Source: Viscum album
Lineage: Eukaryota; Streptophyta; Magnoliopsida; Santalales; Viscaceae
Assembly (NCBI GenBank): GCA_963277665.1
Contig: OY728165.1
Span: 1,761,718,772-1,761,782,771, forward strand
Reading direction: 5' to 3'
DNA length: 64,000 nucleotides
Within the stretch, counting starts at the first letter, position 1. Every line of letters begins with the position of its first letter. The position numbers and the translations under genes were made by a program. A model generated the notes under the pieces. That model searched no databases and was not told the origin of the DNA. It worked only from the letters and a program-made list of their open reading frames with translations. Below, piece by piece: positions 25,060 to 38,500 of this stretch.

Positions 25060-25410
25060 AAAATTCCTACCCAACAGTTGAGGGTGTGCTTTTGTCATTT
25101 CTGACATGTGAAGGGATATACTGCATTCAAATACAGTGAAGGACTACACATCGACCCATTTTTCAGACTATCCTCTAATAAAACCATGAATTTAGTTCTT
25201 GAAACCGTGAAAAAAACAACGTATTCTAATAGATTCTTCCACATGGAATATACTTAGTCCTATTATAACCATGAATTTTATTTTTGGTTGGACTTAGATT
25301 TTCATAAGTATTCCCTAACTTGAGAAGCGTCCCTGATGGGATGATATTGGTCTCGGAACCTTTCTCGACTAGATAACAATGAAATTCCATTCCGTTGAAA
25401 TAGCTAGTGA
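25060..25410 (-). pseudogene. Tat-lineage aspartic protease
   Basis: The protease would cut the gag-pol polyprotein. The minus strand reads FHCYLVEKGSETNIIPSGTL, then LKLGNTYENLSPTK, KIHGYN and RTKFMVLL, matching the plant gypsy protease pattern (V-DNGS--N-LP---L-KLG). The catalytic aspartate position is now glutamate (VEKGS in place of VD-GS), and the LLGR-WIH block is destroyed, leaving only PSLYLNAVYPFTCQK downstream. It is inactive. Confidence 0.75.
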
Positions 25411-26899
25411 TGTAATGTGGGTGGATGTTCCCCTACATGGGTGAGTCCTTATATTATCTTAGGAATGAGACAATGTACTAGAATTATGATCACTCATACT
25501 CATTATCATTGAATGTATCCATGTTTGGAACCATGATTTTGAACATGAGGCGATATTCAACGATTCCTTGAGGGCCTCACACATATCTCATGATAGATAG
25601 ATGGCATCTAGGATGGATAAAATTGTAGGAATGTTAGTTATATTCTTAATAACATCATTCATTATTTATATACTATCATTTTTAACCACAAGGGGTTACT
25701 CTTTGGAAGAAGGAATAGAGATTACTACTGGTTGAACTAGTGGATTCTAGATACTACTGGAAATGTATTACTACTTTTCAAATAACATTCCCAGAATCTC
25801 AAATAGCTGCTCATCAACCAGATGAGGCATACTCAAAAATGGACAATGGATATCATGATGTAATAAAATATGATATTCATTTTCGAGATGCATTATTTAT
25901 GGTAGTAGTGAATCTGAAAAAAAAGGATGAGATGTTTGTTCCAAATAAGCTCTATGAAAACACTAATTTTTGTTATTGGTATCATGCATGAAATGGATTG
26001 CAAACTGGACAGAGAATTATAATTATACACACATCATTGGATAATTCTTTAATAAAGATCCTCTAGATGTGATTGGAGAACTCTCATAACACACTTCACC
26101 ATTAGGTAAAATGTAGGGAAATAAAAGATCAATAGTATTCATAGAGGCATACTCCTGGAAGTCATCAACAGAGTGTTCCCAGGATGTACATACTCTAAGA
26201 AAACATTCTATCTCTGTATGAATGAAATATCAATGTGAGTAGGATGTATTGGGTGTTGATGGTGTACATTTCTTTCCATTACATTTTTTTCATATACTAT
26301 TCTGAGACGTGGAAAGGATGGATTACAATGCAGAAGCATCATACTGATAATAAGAAATGATAACATGGGGATTAGTCTAGACTAACCAGTTATGGATGAC
26401 ACAATGATCATGACAAACTAATCTATGGGATAACAAAGAATCATAACTTAATGTTATACAATATGAGACCTTCTTCCATTCAACAGAACCTTCTCTTTCT
26501 TCCTCAGGATCTCATGATATCATTTTAACCTACTCCAGGACATGGACCAATATGACTACACCGTTTTCCACGTGGTATTGGTAATAACCATTGAACTCAT
26601 ATAATTTATGGATTTCATGTGAAATAATTTTGTTTTAAGGGCATTAGTTAGGGTGATCATTGTGATTAGACTCATATGGCTTCTGGGTATTTTGGAGTCT
26701 TAGGACCCCCTGCTCTCTAGCACTATTTAAATAACCAGGTATCTATTAATCCTTAATGGAGTAGGTTTCGTTTTTCTCTCTCTGGTAAGTTAGATCTTGG
26801 CGATTGAAACCGATGATGGGATTGATCCTAGAGAGGGGCTGAATCCACATTATCCCATCTGGGTAGCAGTGCATGGTGTGGTGGCACCTATAATCTCTA

Positions 26900-27620
26900 T
26901 GTTATATTGAGATGATCATGAGCTACTTCACATGGAGAGGATTTTCTTGGTAGGTATTTATTGGGAGAGGCTATACCAATATTATTAATTATAGATCAAT
27001 AACCTCTACTGGAATAACATCAGTAGTCCCTTCCTAGGCGGTACATTCTATACGAGCAAGAAGAACCAATATATATTACTTCTTGTCATGCGGCATTGAT
27101 TTTATGTCTTAATCATTGTCAAGGAATTATTGATGGCCTCATGGGATGTTTTGAGTGATGAGGGAAGGATATATTTTATTCATAACATTACCCGTGCACA
27201 TAATCCATAGCCATTCTTTGGTTAGAATATTATAGAGTCAATATGTGAGGCCTTCCATCAGGTGAGAAAATGTCTTACATGATCATCATGATTTTTCATA
27301 CAAATGATGTGGCCAAAAATAATATTATTTCATGTGGTTCAGATGAATTGATAGAGAAACTACCTATATATGTCTTCATATATTTTGATAGACACAATGT
27401 GTAGCAGATAGTACTAGAAAAATGTAGGTATTCTGAATGTCTGTAAAGAACATCATATCATGGGGGACTCCTACTACAAAAGAGTTCCCAACATGGGTCT
27501 GCACCATATGATTAAGTTGTCCAGATGTTGAAGTGAGTTACCCATCCCATTGAAGTAGAAGATGGATGGATTTCTGAAATCAGGGTGTGCTCGAATATCA
27601 TCTACAATTGATAGATATGG
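26900..27620 (-). pseudogene. Tat-lineage gag (retrotransposon gag domain)
   Basis: Minus-strand reading from about 27590 gives TPFRNPSIFYFNGMGNSLQH, then LDNLIIWCRPMLGTLL, CSLQTFRIPTFF and YYLLHIVSIKIYEDIY, then LYQFI. It matches the plant gag pattern: basic-hydrophobic start, -P-F-K-NG-GDP--HL--Y----, LF--SL-G-A--WY--L----I-SW-E----F---Y. Several stops lie within it. It precedes protease and RT in the right order on the same strand, so it belongs to the same Tat element. No zinc knuckle was found after it. Confidence 0.7.
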
Positions 27621-29430
27621 CTTTCAATCTAGTGGTATCACCACCTTTAGTGTGTCTGGTGCATTGTGGTGAGTAGTTAGTGCTGCAATCGAATATTCGT
27701 GGAGTGCATTCCTATCTTGATGTTGATTCCTAACCACCAAGGCATTGATTGGCTCATGAACACTATATGGAGGTTTTATGGATCATTGAGTCGCATGTGG
27801 AGGGACACGTGGAATAGATTTATGGGAATATTGATCTAGGATTTGAGGAAGGGTATCATGTTGAACGTGATGATTTTAGCGATGCATACAATTACTTATT
27901 ATCGTAATCTCTAATCTCTACACATTAATGATGTGAAAGATCTCCTGGCAGGATTTGGGGTGACTGGACAAGATAGACTTGTGGCTTTCCCTACATCCCC
28001 AATAGTGGAGTATAATGTTCTATTTTTGGGGTTTCAATGGAATGGGTATCATTTTACATACAGCCCAAAGATGATCAAATTCTGATCCATAAACTAATTC
28101 CATAGGGTAGTGATTCTAGGATCCTCCTATGTCTTCTATGCGGAATTAGGAATATCTTAATTCTCCAGATGTTCCATAAATTTATTGAGATTTTGGATGG
28201 TGGTAAATGATGTGGAGGGATCCCCTATGATGGGTTCCTACCTTTGAGGGCGGGCTGGAACATCTATGTTAGTGTATACAAAATATTGTGTGTCCTCGAT
28301 AGGCTAGTTCAATACGTTGGATCCTTAAAAGAAGTGCCCATACATGGGGAACATGAGGATAACCATATTTACCTTAACGACACATAAATTCATGTCCTCA
28401 ATATCATAATGAAATCAAGGCTATCAAATGATGGGACTGACATGGATAAAAATGTATTCGAGCTAGCCCTAGCTCTTCACATACATGGAAGCATCATCAA
28501 AAATCATGCGTACCACTGCAATGATATAGATGCATCATTGTTGGATGGTCTGATGGTAGTCTAGTGACATAGGGTTCTGAGCCACTAGGAGTTATGAAAA
28601 TATGAATATGCAGCATCATTGATTGATGTTGTAAGAATGTTCATAGGTTCATCTATAGACAAACTAATACTCACATAGGTGAAAACATGTAACCGAAAGG
28701 GCCGTATGTTAGCATGTGACCGCATTATTGGTGAGCTAATCTATAATTTCGATGCCAGGAAATTCATTTGGGTAAAATACCATAGACAACTGATGCGAAT
28801 TAGGGGTTCCCAACAATATTCCCTACTCCATGACAAGGTTCGAATCATGGATGTTCTTTTCTAAAACTACTTACGGAAGAGAAATTTGCATTTAAAAATA
28901 TTCTTATTCATGAGGTTGTAGTATATTCATTGAAGGAGACACTTCATAATCTAATTAATATCTACAATTTAGGGAATCTCTTAGAGGAGGTACGAAATGC
29001 ATCATCGCTTCCCAATTGGATAAGGTTTCTACCTTCACCTCATGTGTGGGGGTGGTGGAAATCATCGACATGTCTATTGGATGTTCGTTGTATATAAAAT
29101 TATGTTATAATTCTCCATGAACAGAGGTAGTGGTAGATGAAATAATATAGATGATAGATATTAATTCACTGAAAGACCATAGAAGGGATCCAAATATTCA
29201 TCCACCTACTTCTAACAACGAATGTATTTAATGACTTTATAATATCACATATAGGGATGAAAAATGTAATTATTACAGGATCATTTTTGTAATTTGATGT
29301 AGATAGATGGTGTGAAGGATCTATAATTTAATTAAATTCATATTCGGGATTTGAGAAACAAAATAGATTGACAGTGACATGTCCTTTCAAGGAGTTATTT
29401 CATTGGTTATATTGATTCTCCTTCCATTCC
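27621..29430. other. unresolved upstream part of Tat gag region
   Basis: This stretch lies between the gag domain and the 33-bp array. Both strands have protein-like but unrecognisable pieces (for example plus 28679-28864, which I regard as an antisense shadow). It probably encoded the N-terminal part of the Tat gag polyprotein. Confidence 0.3.
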
Positions 29431-29464
29431 TTGGATTATTTTTCTGGTTTCAGAGATTATTCGG

Positions 29465-30030
29465 TATAAGAGGAACCCTATTTTGGCTTATGCTGGATCA
29501 GGGAGGACACATTATTTTGATTCTTGGGATAGGGGGAGGACCATTATACCATTGATTGTATGAGTAGGGAGGACCATATCTTTTACTAATATGAGAGTGT
29601 GTATGTAATACACTTTTTATATTGATGATGAATGTAGTACATATTCATTGGTCGATTGAAGAATGGGAAGGACCTCCATGATGACTGTTTATTACATTTG
29701 AATGATTTCTATATTGACATATTGTTATATGGGGAGGACCGTTGTACTAGTTGTTGATGTAGTAGGCAACACCTTTTCTTGGAGTGAGGTTAAAGTGGGG
29801 AGTGCCTCCACTTACGCTGAAAATTGCATGAGGATCACATTCACATTGATGGAATATGATATGTGGATAACCTATGTATCAATAATCATAGACCTGGGGA
29901 TTAATACTATACTAGATTTCAATGAAGCCGGGAGGACCTCCACATGGATCGATACTGCGATCATTGGGTGGAGATCCAAGATGATTGTGGGTTCAAAGAG
30001 GATCTCAACTCTAACTTGCACTTATTTTTT
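29465..30030. repeat. 33-bp tandem repeat array (11-residue period)
   Basis: A gggaggacc motif recurs at 29501, 29534, 29567, 29665, 29732, 29797 (gggagtgcc) and 29930. All intervals are close to multiples of 33, and weaker copies fill the gaps (29762, 29830, 29863, 29896, 29964, 29997). In the plus frame each unit begins with GRT or a variant (SGRTHYFDSWD, VGRTISFTNMR, MGRTSMMTVYY, MGRTVVLVVDV, AGRTSTWIDTA), with no frameshift over about 16 units. On the minus strand, which carries the Tat gag-pol, the same units give a Gly-Pro-Pro-rich 11-residue repeat (YNGPPHITICQ, HGGPSHSSIDQ, YNGPPPIPRIK). I infer a decayed proline-rich repeat from the N-terminal part of Tat gag. Confidence 0.75.
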
Positions 30031-33000
30031 GTATTGAATCACATCATCATAGGATGGCTTGTGCTAGCTATTGATTGCAATAGTGGTTGAAAGAGTTAAT
30101 TAAATAGACCTATAAGGTGGATGGGGTACCGATCCTAGCTGGGAGATTATGGGTACCTTCTCAAGGAAAATTCATTTTTATTGGATTTTAAAATATTCCA
30201 TTAATGAAAAGCGGGACCTATAAACAAAATTAGCCTTATTAGACATTTCAATATTCAAAAACGTCAAAAGTGACCAATGAACTCCATACACTACAAGGAT
30301 AAACATCATGAGTACTACTATTATCATTTTCATTAATACCCATGTGGTCGTCGCTATCCTACCACTACACCAGACACCACTGTATCCATCAAATCAAAGG
30401 AGAATTCCAGGGAAGCAGAAACATATATCCCATCATACTATTTCATTCAATGATTATACATCACCATAAAGACTAATAAATCAATCCCACATTTGGAAAT
30501 CAGGAATTCATGGAAACAATGCATGATATAGAATAATAACACACCCAATGTCGCACTAACGTGAAAGCATTGGAAACACAAATGAATAAAAAGATGTAAA
30601 CCAAGTATCCTCAACATAGAGACTAGTTGAATTAGATACATCAGTACATAAGCATATCACTATATCTAGATATCCATTCAAATGAATTGGGGCTTGTAGA
30701 GGAGGGGTATAGTTCACATCCTCATGGAAATGATAGACCAATTATGAGTGGAATTGATAATGCTTGGTGGGTGCCCTATTGTGTGGATCCCATGTGGTAG
30801 TCGTGGTTGGAGTGACCCTGGAATCCCTTACATCCTTAGTTTTTTTTGAGGGAGTTGTATGATCGCACTAGGGGGAGCCTTCAGAAGTGGGTTGTTTTCT
30901 GATTAGGGATCAACGACTCCTTTCATGGCCCATGGAGGTAGCAGTGTTGGTGAGGTGCATAGGCATTGAGGTTCAACAATGCATTATATCTTTTTTTAAT
31001 TACCCCCTCATTCTATTACTATTATACGAGGGATCCATAACCATCATATGTATGATCTGTGAGGGTGAGATCAGGCATGGGAACCGAGTAGTTGTTGTCA
31101 TGGGTGGCGTCATGTTAGAGATTCAGTTGTGCTTTATTATAGTGCGGTCATTTCTCCTACCCATTTATCTGTGGGTGAGAGGAAATTGGTTCCCTATTAC
31201 TTGGGTCTTGAAAATTAGTACTATTAAGCAGTTAGTATTGAAAATATTTAAAAAATTCCAAAGCCCCAACATCATATGATATTCCATGTTGGGAGATATA
31301 TATCTTTGAAAACTATCTCTCATGATGGAATTCCCAACAGTTAATTCCCTCAATTTTTGGTGACATCCCCATCAGGACCAATATTTTATTAGTGGGTCCA
31401 TGAAACTGATATATAGATCTATCAATATGATTATCTACATATTTTTAAAATTCTACAATTATATATGTTGAGGATAAGAGTTTCACAGCATGTTCACCAT
31501 TTGTGATTCTGATGCATTCAATAGGGTGCACCACTTGGTATGTTATTATTCAATATATTGCATTGTTTTCATGTATTCCCAACTTCCAAAAGTGGGAAAA
31601 ATTTCTAAGACATTATGGAGATGAATTATCATTCATCAGTATAGGATGAGGGGATTTTTGTTATAACATCCATGGATTTATACTTAGAACTCATCACTGA
31701 TTATAGGTCACCCTCATAGATTAATATGTTTTCGTGAATGTAAATACCGGTTCCATAATATTGTGTACACTAGTTAATTATTCTTCTTATAAATACAAAT
31801 TCTAAGTGGTCTTTTCTGGGATGAAACCATTGTTCAAGGGAGTACTAATTTTGGGAATCGTTGACAAGTCTGGAAAATGTATCTTTGGTAACATGTATTC
31901 ATCCTCATAGATGGGAATCTCAGGGGGGGAATCTATTGAATTGATGCCAATAAATCCTACATTGATCATAGAGTATTTTATTCCAAAGGAATGTATTCTA
32001 ATTTTTTCCTCAGGCATAAATGATAAACATGAATTAGTTGATTGAAAGGTCACGAGTTTACCATCTTTTGATGATGTAGTATATTGATCAGACTACCCAG
32101 TAGAGGAGGATCAACGAGGTAGGTATCTATGAGGAACACCTTTTTGGTTTATAGTTTGATGGATCAGAACACCTTATGAAGGTAAATGCAGGAGTTGTGA
32201 CCCATAATTAGAAGATGTCAAACCATGAAGGTTGATTTGGACACCACGGGTGGTGGATCTAGGGGTTTTAATTGAAAGAAGGTGTGTGGGGAACCATGGT
32301 ATACCATTGGTTTGGATTTAACCTCAAATTAGCTTCCTATGTATCTATTTAGAAGATATCGATAAAAACCCATGTAGTTCAATTTATGGGGTAGTGGATA
32401 CCCAAGGAAGTATCCCATGTGCTGTTATGAATAACTATGATGTGGATGGGTTTTACACCTAGGAGAAGCCAAGATCGGTGTCTTGATTTTACATGGATGT
32501 GGCGGCTCAAATAAAATCATGATGCATTATGGGAGGGTTGGATGGAGTTGATGGAATGGATGGATTTTTGGATTGGTCCTCAAAGAGGATTCATATGTGT
32601 TCCAAGGGATTCAGAATCAACGTCCATGTAGTTAGAGAGGGGAATTTAGGATTACACCAATAGAGGTGGCCCATGTAAATGGGGTCTGTGGTTAGGGTAA
32701 TATTCGTGGAGTATCCTGTGATTGAAGGATGGGTGTCACGTTAATGAATAACCTATAATCTCATGTGATTCATGCTGGTTTTCAGAAATAAGAGGAAGTA
32801 TATTACCTGAAATTCATGTCATGAATGTTTCTCCAGGGATAGAGGACAAGGGGATTACATATAGAAATAACGCAAAGAGGATCTCATTCCATGTGTGGAG
32901 GATCTCATTCCTTGTATTGGGGATTATACATGGAAGCATCCCATAGAGTCAAATACCCAAGAGATAGTGTTCTTATTGTCAGTGTAGTAAGTGGAATGAT

Positions 33001-33870
33001 TCTCAGTGATTGTCCAATCTCTTAACCTCATCCACTAGAAAATAATGGAAGAAAAAATGTATCGAAACCTGAAAGAAAGGCTAGTGGATTTCTCTATGGT
33101 GGATTCACGAGAGGTTATAATGACGCTTGTGGATAATTTTGTTACATATATAGAGGATATCACTCATTGTCACTCATGAAAAGGTTTATCCTTCATTTTC
33201 TACACTGAGTAAGGCCATTGCATAACATCATGTATTGATGATGTTGGAGGTAGTCAGTTTTAAATCAGGAAGCTCGGACGTGGGAAACTAAGTCCAAACC
33301 ATAAGGGATTACATAATTGTATAGAATCTACCCTAGGGAGGGGTGGATTTTTCAATTACAGGTTAGAAAAATATATAGGAGTGTTCAATCATGATGTCTA
33401 TGTTATCATGCCTATATTGATAAGAAAAAGTTATTCGCATACCTTTGATAAAAAGAAAAATGTAAATGTGAAGTGTGGGTCCTTATTGAAATTGATCTTA
33501 ATGAAATAACAACAATATGATGGAGATAACATGCATAGGAATAGGATACGAGCTACTCCATGCATATGACATTGTAGAGACATGCTTCGAGAAGCTTAGG
33601 TACTTTGTACTGGATAAATTCATTGTTTTGGAAGTGGCATCATGAAACATAGTGACCCTCCATAGGATAAAATAATTATTGATAAATGAATTTATTCACA
33701 AAATAATAATTCTTTTCGTACCATCATGCTCTCATAAATTCATTCCACCTCTATGAAAGGTATATTCATTCTTGAATGGCCTCCCCACCTTGGGTGGTGG
33801 TATTTATAAACTTGTTATATGGGAGTATCATGATTCTAGGATACCATGAGTGATATATTTTTTATTTCAT
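30031..33870. other. unresolved 5' region of Tat element
   Basis: No LTR termini or primer-binding site could be placed. A coding-like minus frame at 31802-32053 reads NVGFIGINSIDSPPEIPIYE, then LPKIHFPDLSTIPKISTP; it is acidic and Pro-rich and of unknown family. Minus 30447-30741 is also open in two overlapping frames. A 14-base phrase, gaggatctcattcc, occurs twice at about 32877 and 32903. Confidence 0.35.
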
Positions 33871-35665
33871 TTTGATCCTCATGGTTCCATACAAATCTAG
33901 AGAAAATAGGAAGTCCAAAGGCCAGGAAGTCATCTATTTCTGGTGGAAATTTCCAGGATTTTATGTGAAGTGGGATTATCGATGTTATGAAATGGTTTAC
34001 AGAGAATGTGTGGGCTTCAGGAATGATTGTGTCTATTTACTACTAATGAATCCCTAATTCAATCCTTTAGCATGATCACATAGCACTCTTAGACTCACAG
34101 ATCTCCCTGTCAAGGCCCCACGTGTTTTCCAAGGGTGAGTGGTATTCATGAATTTCCTTCGTAATGGAGACCATTATGTGTATTTCTTGGGAAATTGTTT
34201 TCTGGTTTTCTTATTGAACGAATGTTGCCTTCTGGGCTAATCCCGTGGAACACATTTTAGTGAAAATAGATCTGAAAAATAAATATCCAATGTATATGTT
34301 CACCAACATAGAATCACTTTATGAGAAAAACTTCTCCAACTAGATCTCCCTAAAAATAAAAAATGGTGATCATCAAAACACTGTGATCCATGATTAGATA
34401 TGTCTAATTCTTAATTTATTTTTGTATTATTTACAAAAAAATATGGGTCTCCACTTTTCCTAAAACTGTAAAATAGATGTATGTGCGCATTACATACCTA
34501 ATAATTTGTCACCCCCATAGTTAACTACCAATCATATACTAATGTGTCTGTGTAAAATAAAAAAGTCTTATATAATAGGAAACCAATATGAAAAATTATT
34601 TAATGGTGAAATTTAATTTCAAAATTGATAAAAAATGGTTTACCTATACAGATAGGGTTTATACTTTGCATACATTCTTTTGGAATAACCCATGATTTTA
34701 TAAAATCAATAACATATGGCAGGGTAAAACTCCCAAACCATTCTGTGGGAATGGGGAATCTGTATATATGATTCATTATAACTAAGAAAAATATCCATAA
34801 TGGAAATAATAGATGGTATATATATAATCTTTATCATATCCAAACCATAAAACACCATAAAATTGTATTCTAGAAAGGGAACCAATATACATGAATATAA
34901 TGTACCTCTTGTAATATTAAAATATCAAATTAAACCAGTAGATGTAACAACTAAAAAATTATCACAATGGTATTGAAATATATATAATTAAAAAAATGAT
35001 AATATAAGTTAATAATGTTTGGGTGGAAAATATATATATATATATATATATGATAAATAGGGCATTCACCACAATTACTACATAAGTATTGTTTTATTAT
35101 TTCACAATGATGGGAATATATTGACCATATGAACCCAAAGATGTGGGGTAAATATAGACGCAACATAATTAAAAAATTCCATTTTTCTGGATTTGTTCTA
35201 TTTATATCTTGATCCATTATAAGGGGGAACATTTTTTATCTCTCATTTTTACTCACATGCCACCATAAACACCAATCAATACATTTTTTTATGAATGTAA
35301 TTTATGTATGACATGGTTTTTTATGTAGTTAACCAATATAGGCCAATATTTATAATAAGGTGATGGTTCTTCAGTAGATTAGAGTATGAAAATATGAACT
35401 ATATGTGTAATATTTTTTATCATAATGGTGCATTGCTGATCAAGGAGGAAGAAAGAATAACATCATTTAAAAAACTACATAGAGACAAGTCCTGGATAGT
35501 TTATAGATCTATAGGTATTATTCAATAGTTTAGGGAAATTATGGGTTGTATGTATTAAATATTAAACTAAACTATAATCATATATGCTAATTAGATCCTT
35601 AATTGATCATTATATACTAAAGATCATACCTCTGATGTGAGAAGAGATAAACAATTCAATCTGAG
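33871..35665. other. AT-rich stretch before outer element, nothing recognised
   Basis: No coding or terminal motif was identified. A (TA)n run lies at 35029-35049. Confidence 0.4.
35029..35049. repeat. (TA)n microsatellite
   Basis: A run of about ten TA dinucleotides. Confidence 0.85.
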
Positions 35666-37514
35666 TGTAACATACCATTTTAATTATTGAAAAATTAATT
35701 TTCAATTATATTAATATTTATGAATTTGAAAATAATTTTACTATAATGTGGATTTTATGTTTTATAACATATCAACACATAGAAATGGGTTTCTCGGAAA
35801 TCTTATGTTTCACACCGGACTAAGTTATATTGAATAATTATATTATTGTTATTATTAATTAAAATTGTAGTTATTGGATATATGTTGTATTGGTGGGAAT
35901 GACATAACTAACAATATTATGTTTATTCTATATTATTAAATATTTTTAATTTCTTTCAATATATATTATATGATTTAAATTATAGTAAATATTATCATAA
36001 GAATAAAATACTATAATTTTTTAAAAGTTAGATCTACTAAATTTTTATGGTGAACCCTTTTTAAATCTAGATTTTATCACATTTATAAGTTTTAGTTGAA
36101 AAAAAATAAATTTCTTATTTGGAATTATGGAATAAAAATTTATTTTAATTGATTTTTTTGGATAAAAATACAATGTTTTAATAAATATTGAAATAAACTG
36201 CATTTTTATTCAAAATTGCTATTTCGACTTATTTATTTATATACATATAGTTTTCATTTATATAGTTTTAAAGCATAAATAGATTAAATTATTTAATTTA
36301 ATTCAATTAAGTTCATGTAATGAAATTTCATATTATAATTGAATAGAAATACTAAGTGAACTTTTGAATGTTTTTCATGAAAAATGATTTTTAATTATGA
36401 TAATTGGATAATTTTTTAATTATTATTATACCAGATCATTGTACTGAATTATAAAAACAAAACATGCATGGTTTTAATGAATATGAATAATTTGTTCCAA
36501 TAGTGTGAAAAGATTTTTTGGGGAATAATTACTTCATTATTTTATTTACCATGCTTAATGGTAAATAGGGTATTTAAAGTTAAGATTAATGTTATAACAA
36601 TATAAAACTACCCTGACACATGTAATAATATTATTTTATTGTTTATTTTCATCCAATACATTCCTTAGGAAACAAATATTCCCTTTGTAATGAACCTGGG
36701 TTTGATTGTGATATTTATACCACTTAATCTAAATTAAAGGAAATTATGTCACAATCATGTTTCGTACTGCTAAAAAAATTTAATATGGGTGTATATAAGT
36801 GATTTTTTCGAATATGAATAGTCTATATAAATATAAATTTACTACCTACATCATTGTAATTTATTTATAAATTTTAATAATTAAATAATTACAATTTTTT
36901 ATGACACAATGATTATGTAGTAATAGATTTATTAAAGTATGATTCTAAAAAATGTTATTAGTACTATTTAAATAAATATAATAAGAACAATTTGATTACA
37001 TATACAACTTATCCAGATTACTATGACTTGGTAGAATTTTATTAATATATTTTTTCGAAGGAATCATGTTGGTATGAGTTTTTAAAAAAGTAATATAATG
37101 AATAGTATCAAAATTGACATAATTAGTATTTTAAAGTAAAAAATATTAAATTAAACGTTATAAAATTTTTAAAAATAAAATTTCACCAAATAATTATAGA
37201 TAACCCAAAAAATTTCATTAATTACTCATTCATTTGTCATTTCACATTATTTTATCATTATTTTAACTCTCATAATTTAAATTTCTAGATAAAATTGTAA
37301 AAGTTAAGAGGTTTAAAAAAATTATATGGATTAAAAAATATCCAAAATATGTCTAATTATTTTTTTACGATTATATATAGTCTTATAATCAACCTATATC
37401 ATATCTAAATTATTTTAGACTGATTTTAGATCAAAATTTAATTTATATTAATTTAAGAATTTTACTAATTCCAATGGTTCGTCCCCACTCTCCTATCAAA
37501 AGGAACCCTGACTG

Positions 37515-38500
37515 ACTGAAAATTACTTTTTTTATTATCAAATAACTTTTAAGGAATAAGTCAGATACAACAAAATTTAACTAAACAACCAAAAACAACA
37601 TTATCAAACAGTTGTGCCTTCCCCAACCTAACAATTATGCCATGTTGACAAGCCTTCAGCGATTGAGGACCCTTCGCCAGAATGTCCTGTGCAGAGGTGC
37701 ACGGGCACAGAACTGATGAAAATTCAATACACACTCAAAAATTAAAATCCAAAAGTCATGCACAGTTGAAGACTTCATTCTCTAATCCCCTACGGAGATG
37801 GTCTAGTTAGAATGCCAGAAACAAAACCAAACTAACAATAAAGTCAAAAAGCAAGAGGGTCCCAAAGATTTCACATCTCGTCCAAACATTTCAATCAAGC
37901 TAACAAACCAAAACCACCAACATAAATAGAGAAATTAAATGGAAACCCGATGTTTCTTGAATCATTTTCACTAAATATATCCCATGATAATGATGAAATC
38001 TATATGTGTACTACCTCTAATTTCATCTTCTCAAAATTTGAGGCCTGCTTGTCCCTAGAATGAATGTACTCCACTTCCTTGATCATGCCTACTTGAAACC
38101 TCCTAAAAAAACTGAGTCATCTTTGTGAATAGATGAATATTTCCCCTCAATGATAGTAACATCTAGAGAACTCCCCATCATTTGAGCTGCATACTCCTAA
38201 GTTGTGTTGAGAAATAATGTTTGTTCAATCACATGGTCTTCAGAACATAACAACAAAACCAGGGGATGATCAACCTGTACCTCAATCTTCATAATGGTTA
38301 TGTGCCTCTATGGAAATCTTCTTGTCAGACACCTTCTTTTCAGGGCAGGTCTCCATAGGAGGAGTTATCAAGGAGTAGTCCTTCCTCCCCATCCTCCCCC
38401 TAAAACCCATATTACATTTTATGATTGAAGCCGGATCTGCCAAGTGGCCATTTTTAATTAATCTCAATTCCATAAACAGTCGATTTAACCAAGATAAAAA
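37515..38500. other. about 1 kb insert inside the 5' LTR, less decayed and unidentified
   Basis: This segment is absent from the equivalent place in the 3' LTR (58160-58380) and is less AT-rich than its surroundings. On the minus strand 38473-38282 is open (MELRLIKNGHLADPASIIKC), followed by protein-like pieces such as FRRFQVGMIKEVEYIHSRDK and ending near 37660 with DILAKGPQSLKACQHG. An A/T-rich run lies at its left edge (tttttttattatc near 37528). It may be a LINE or gene fragment; I do not recognise the family and see no clear target duplication. Confidence 0.45.

Noticed and set aside
25740..25991. 83-codon plus-strand ORF
   Set aside because: It is antisense to the stretch between Tat gag and protease, with no family resemblance.
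28679..28864. Plus-strand ORF of 61 codons
   Set aside because: It lies antisense to the Tat gag region; the regular look is explained as a shadow of the other strand.
29702..30037. 111-codon plus-strand ORF as a gene
   Set aside because: It is the plus reading of the 33-bp tandem array; the coding strand of the element is more likely minus.
34720..34760. ccattctgtgggaatggggaat as a Tat primer-binding site (cgtctgtgggaa type)
   Set aside because: It is on the plus strand, whereas the Tat body is on the minus strand, and no LTR end adjoins it.
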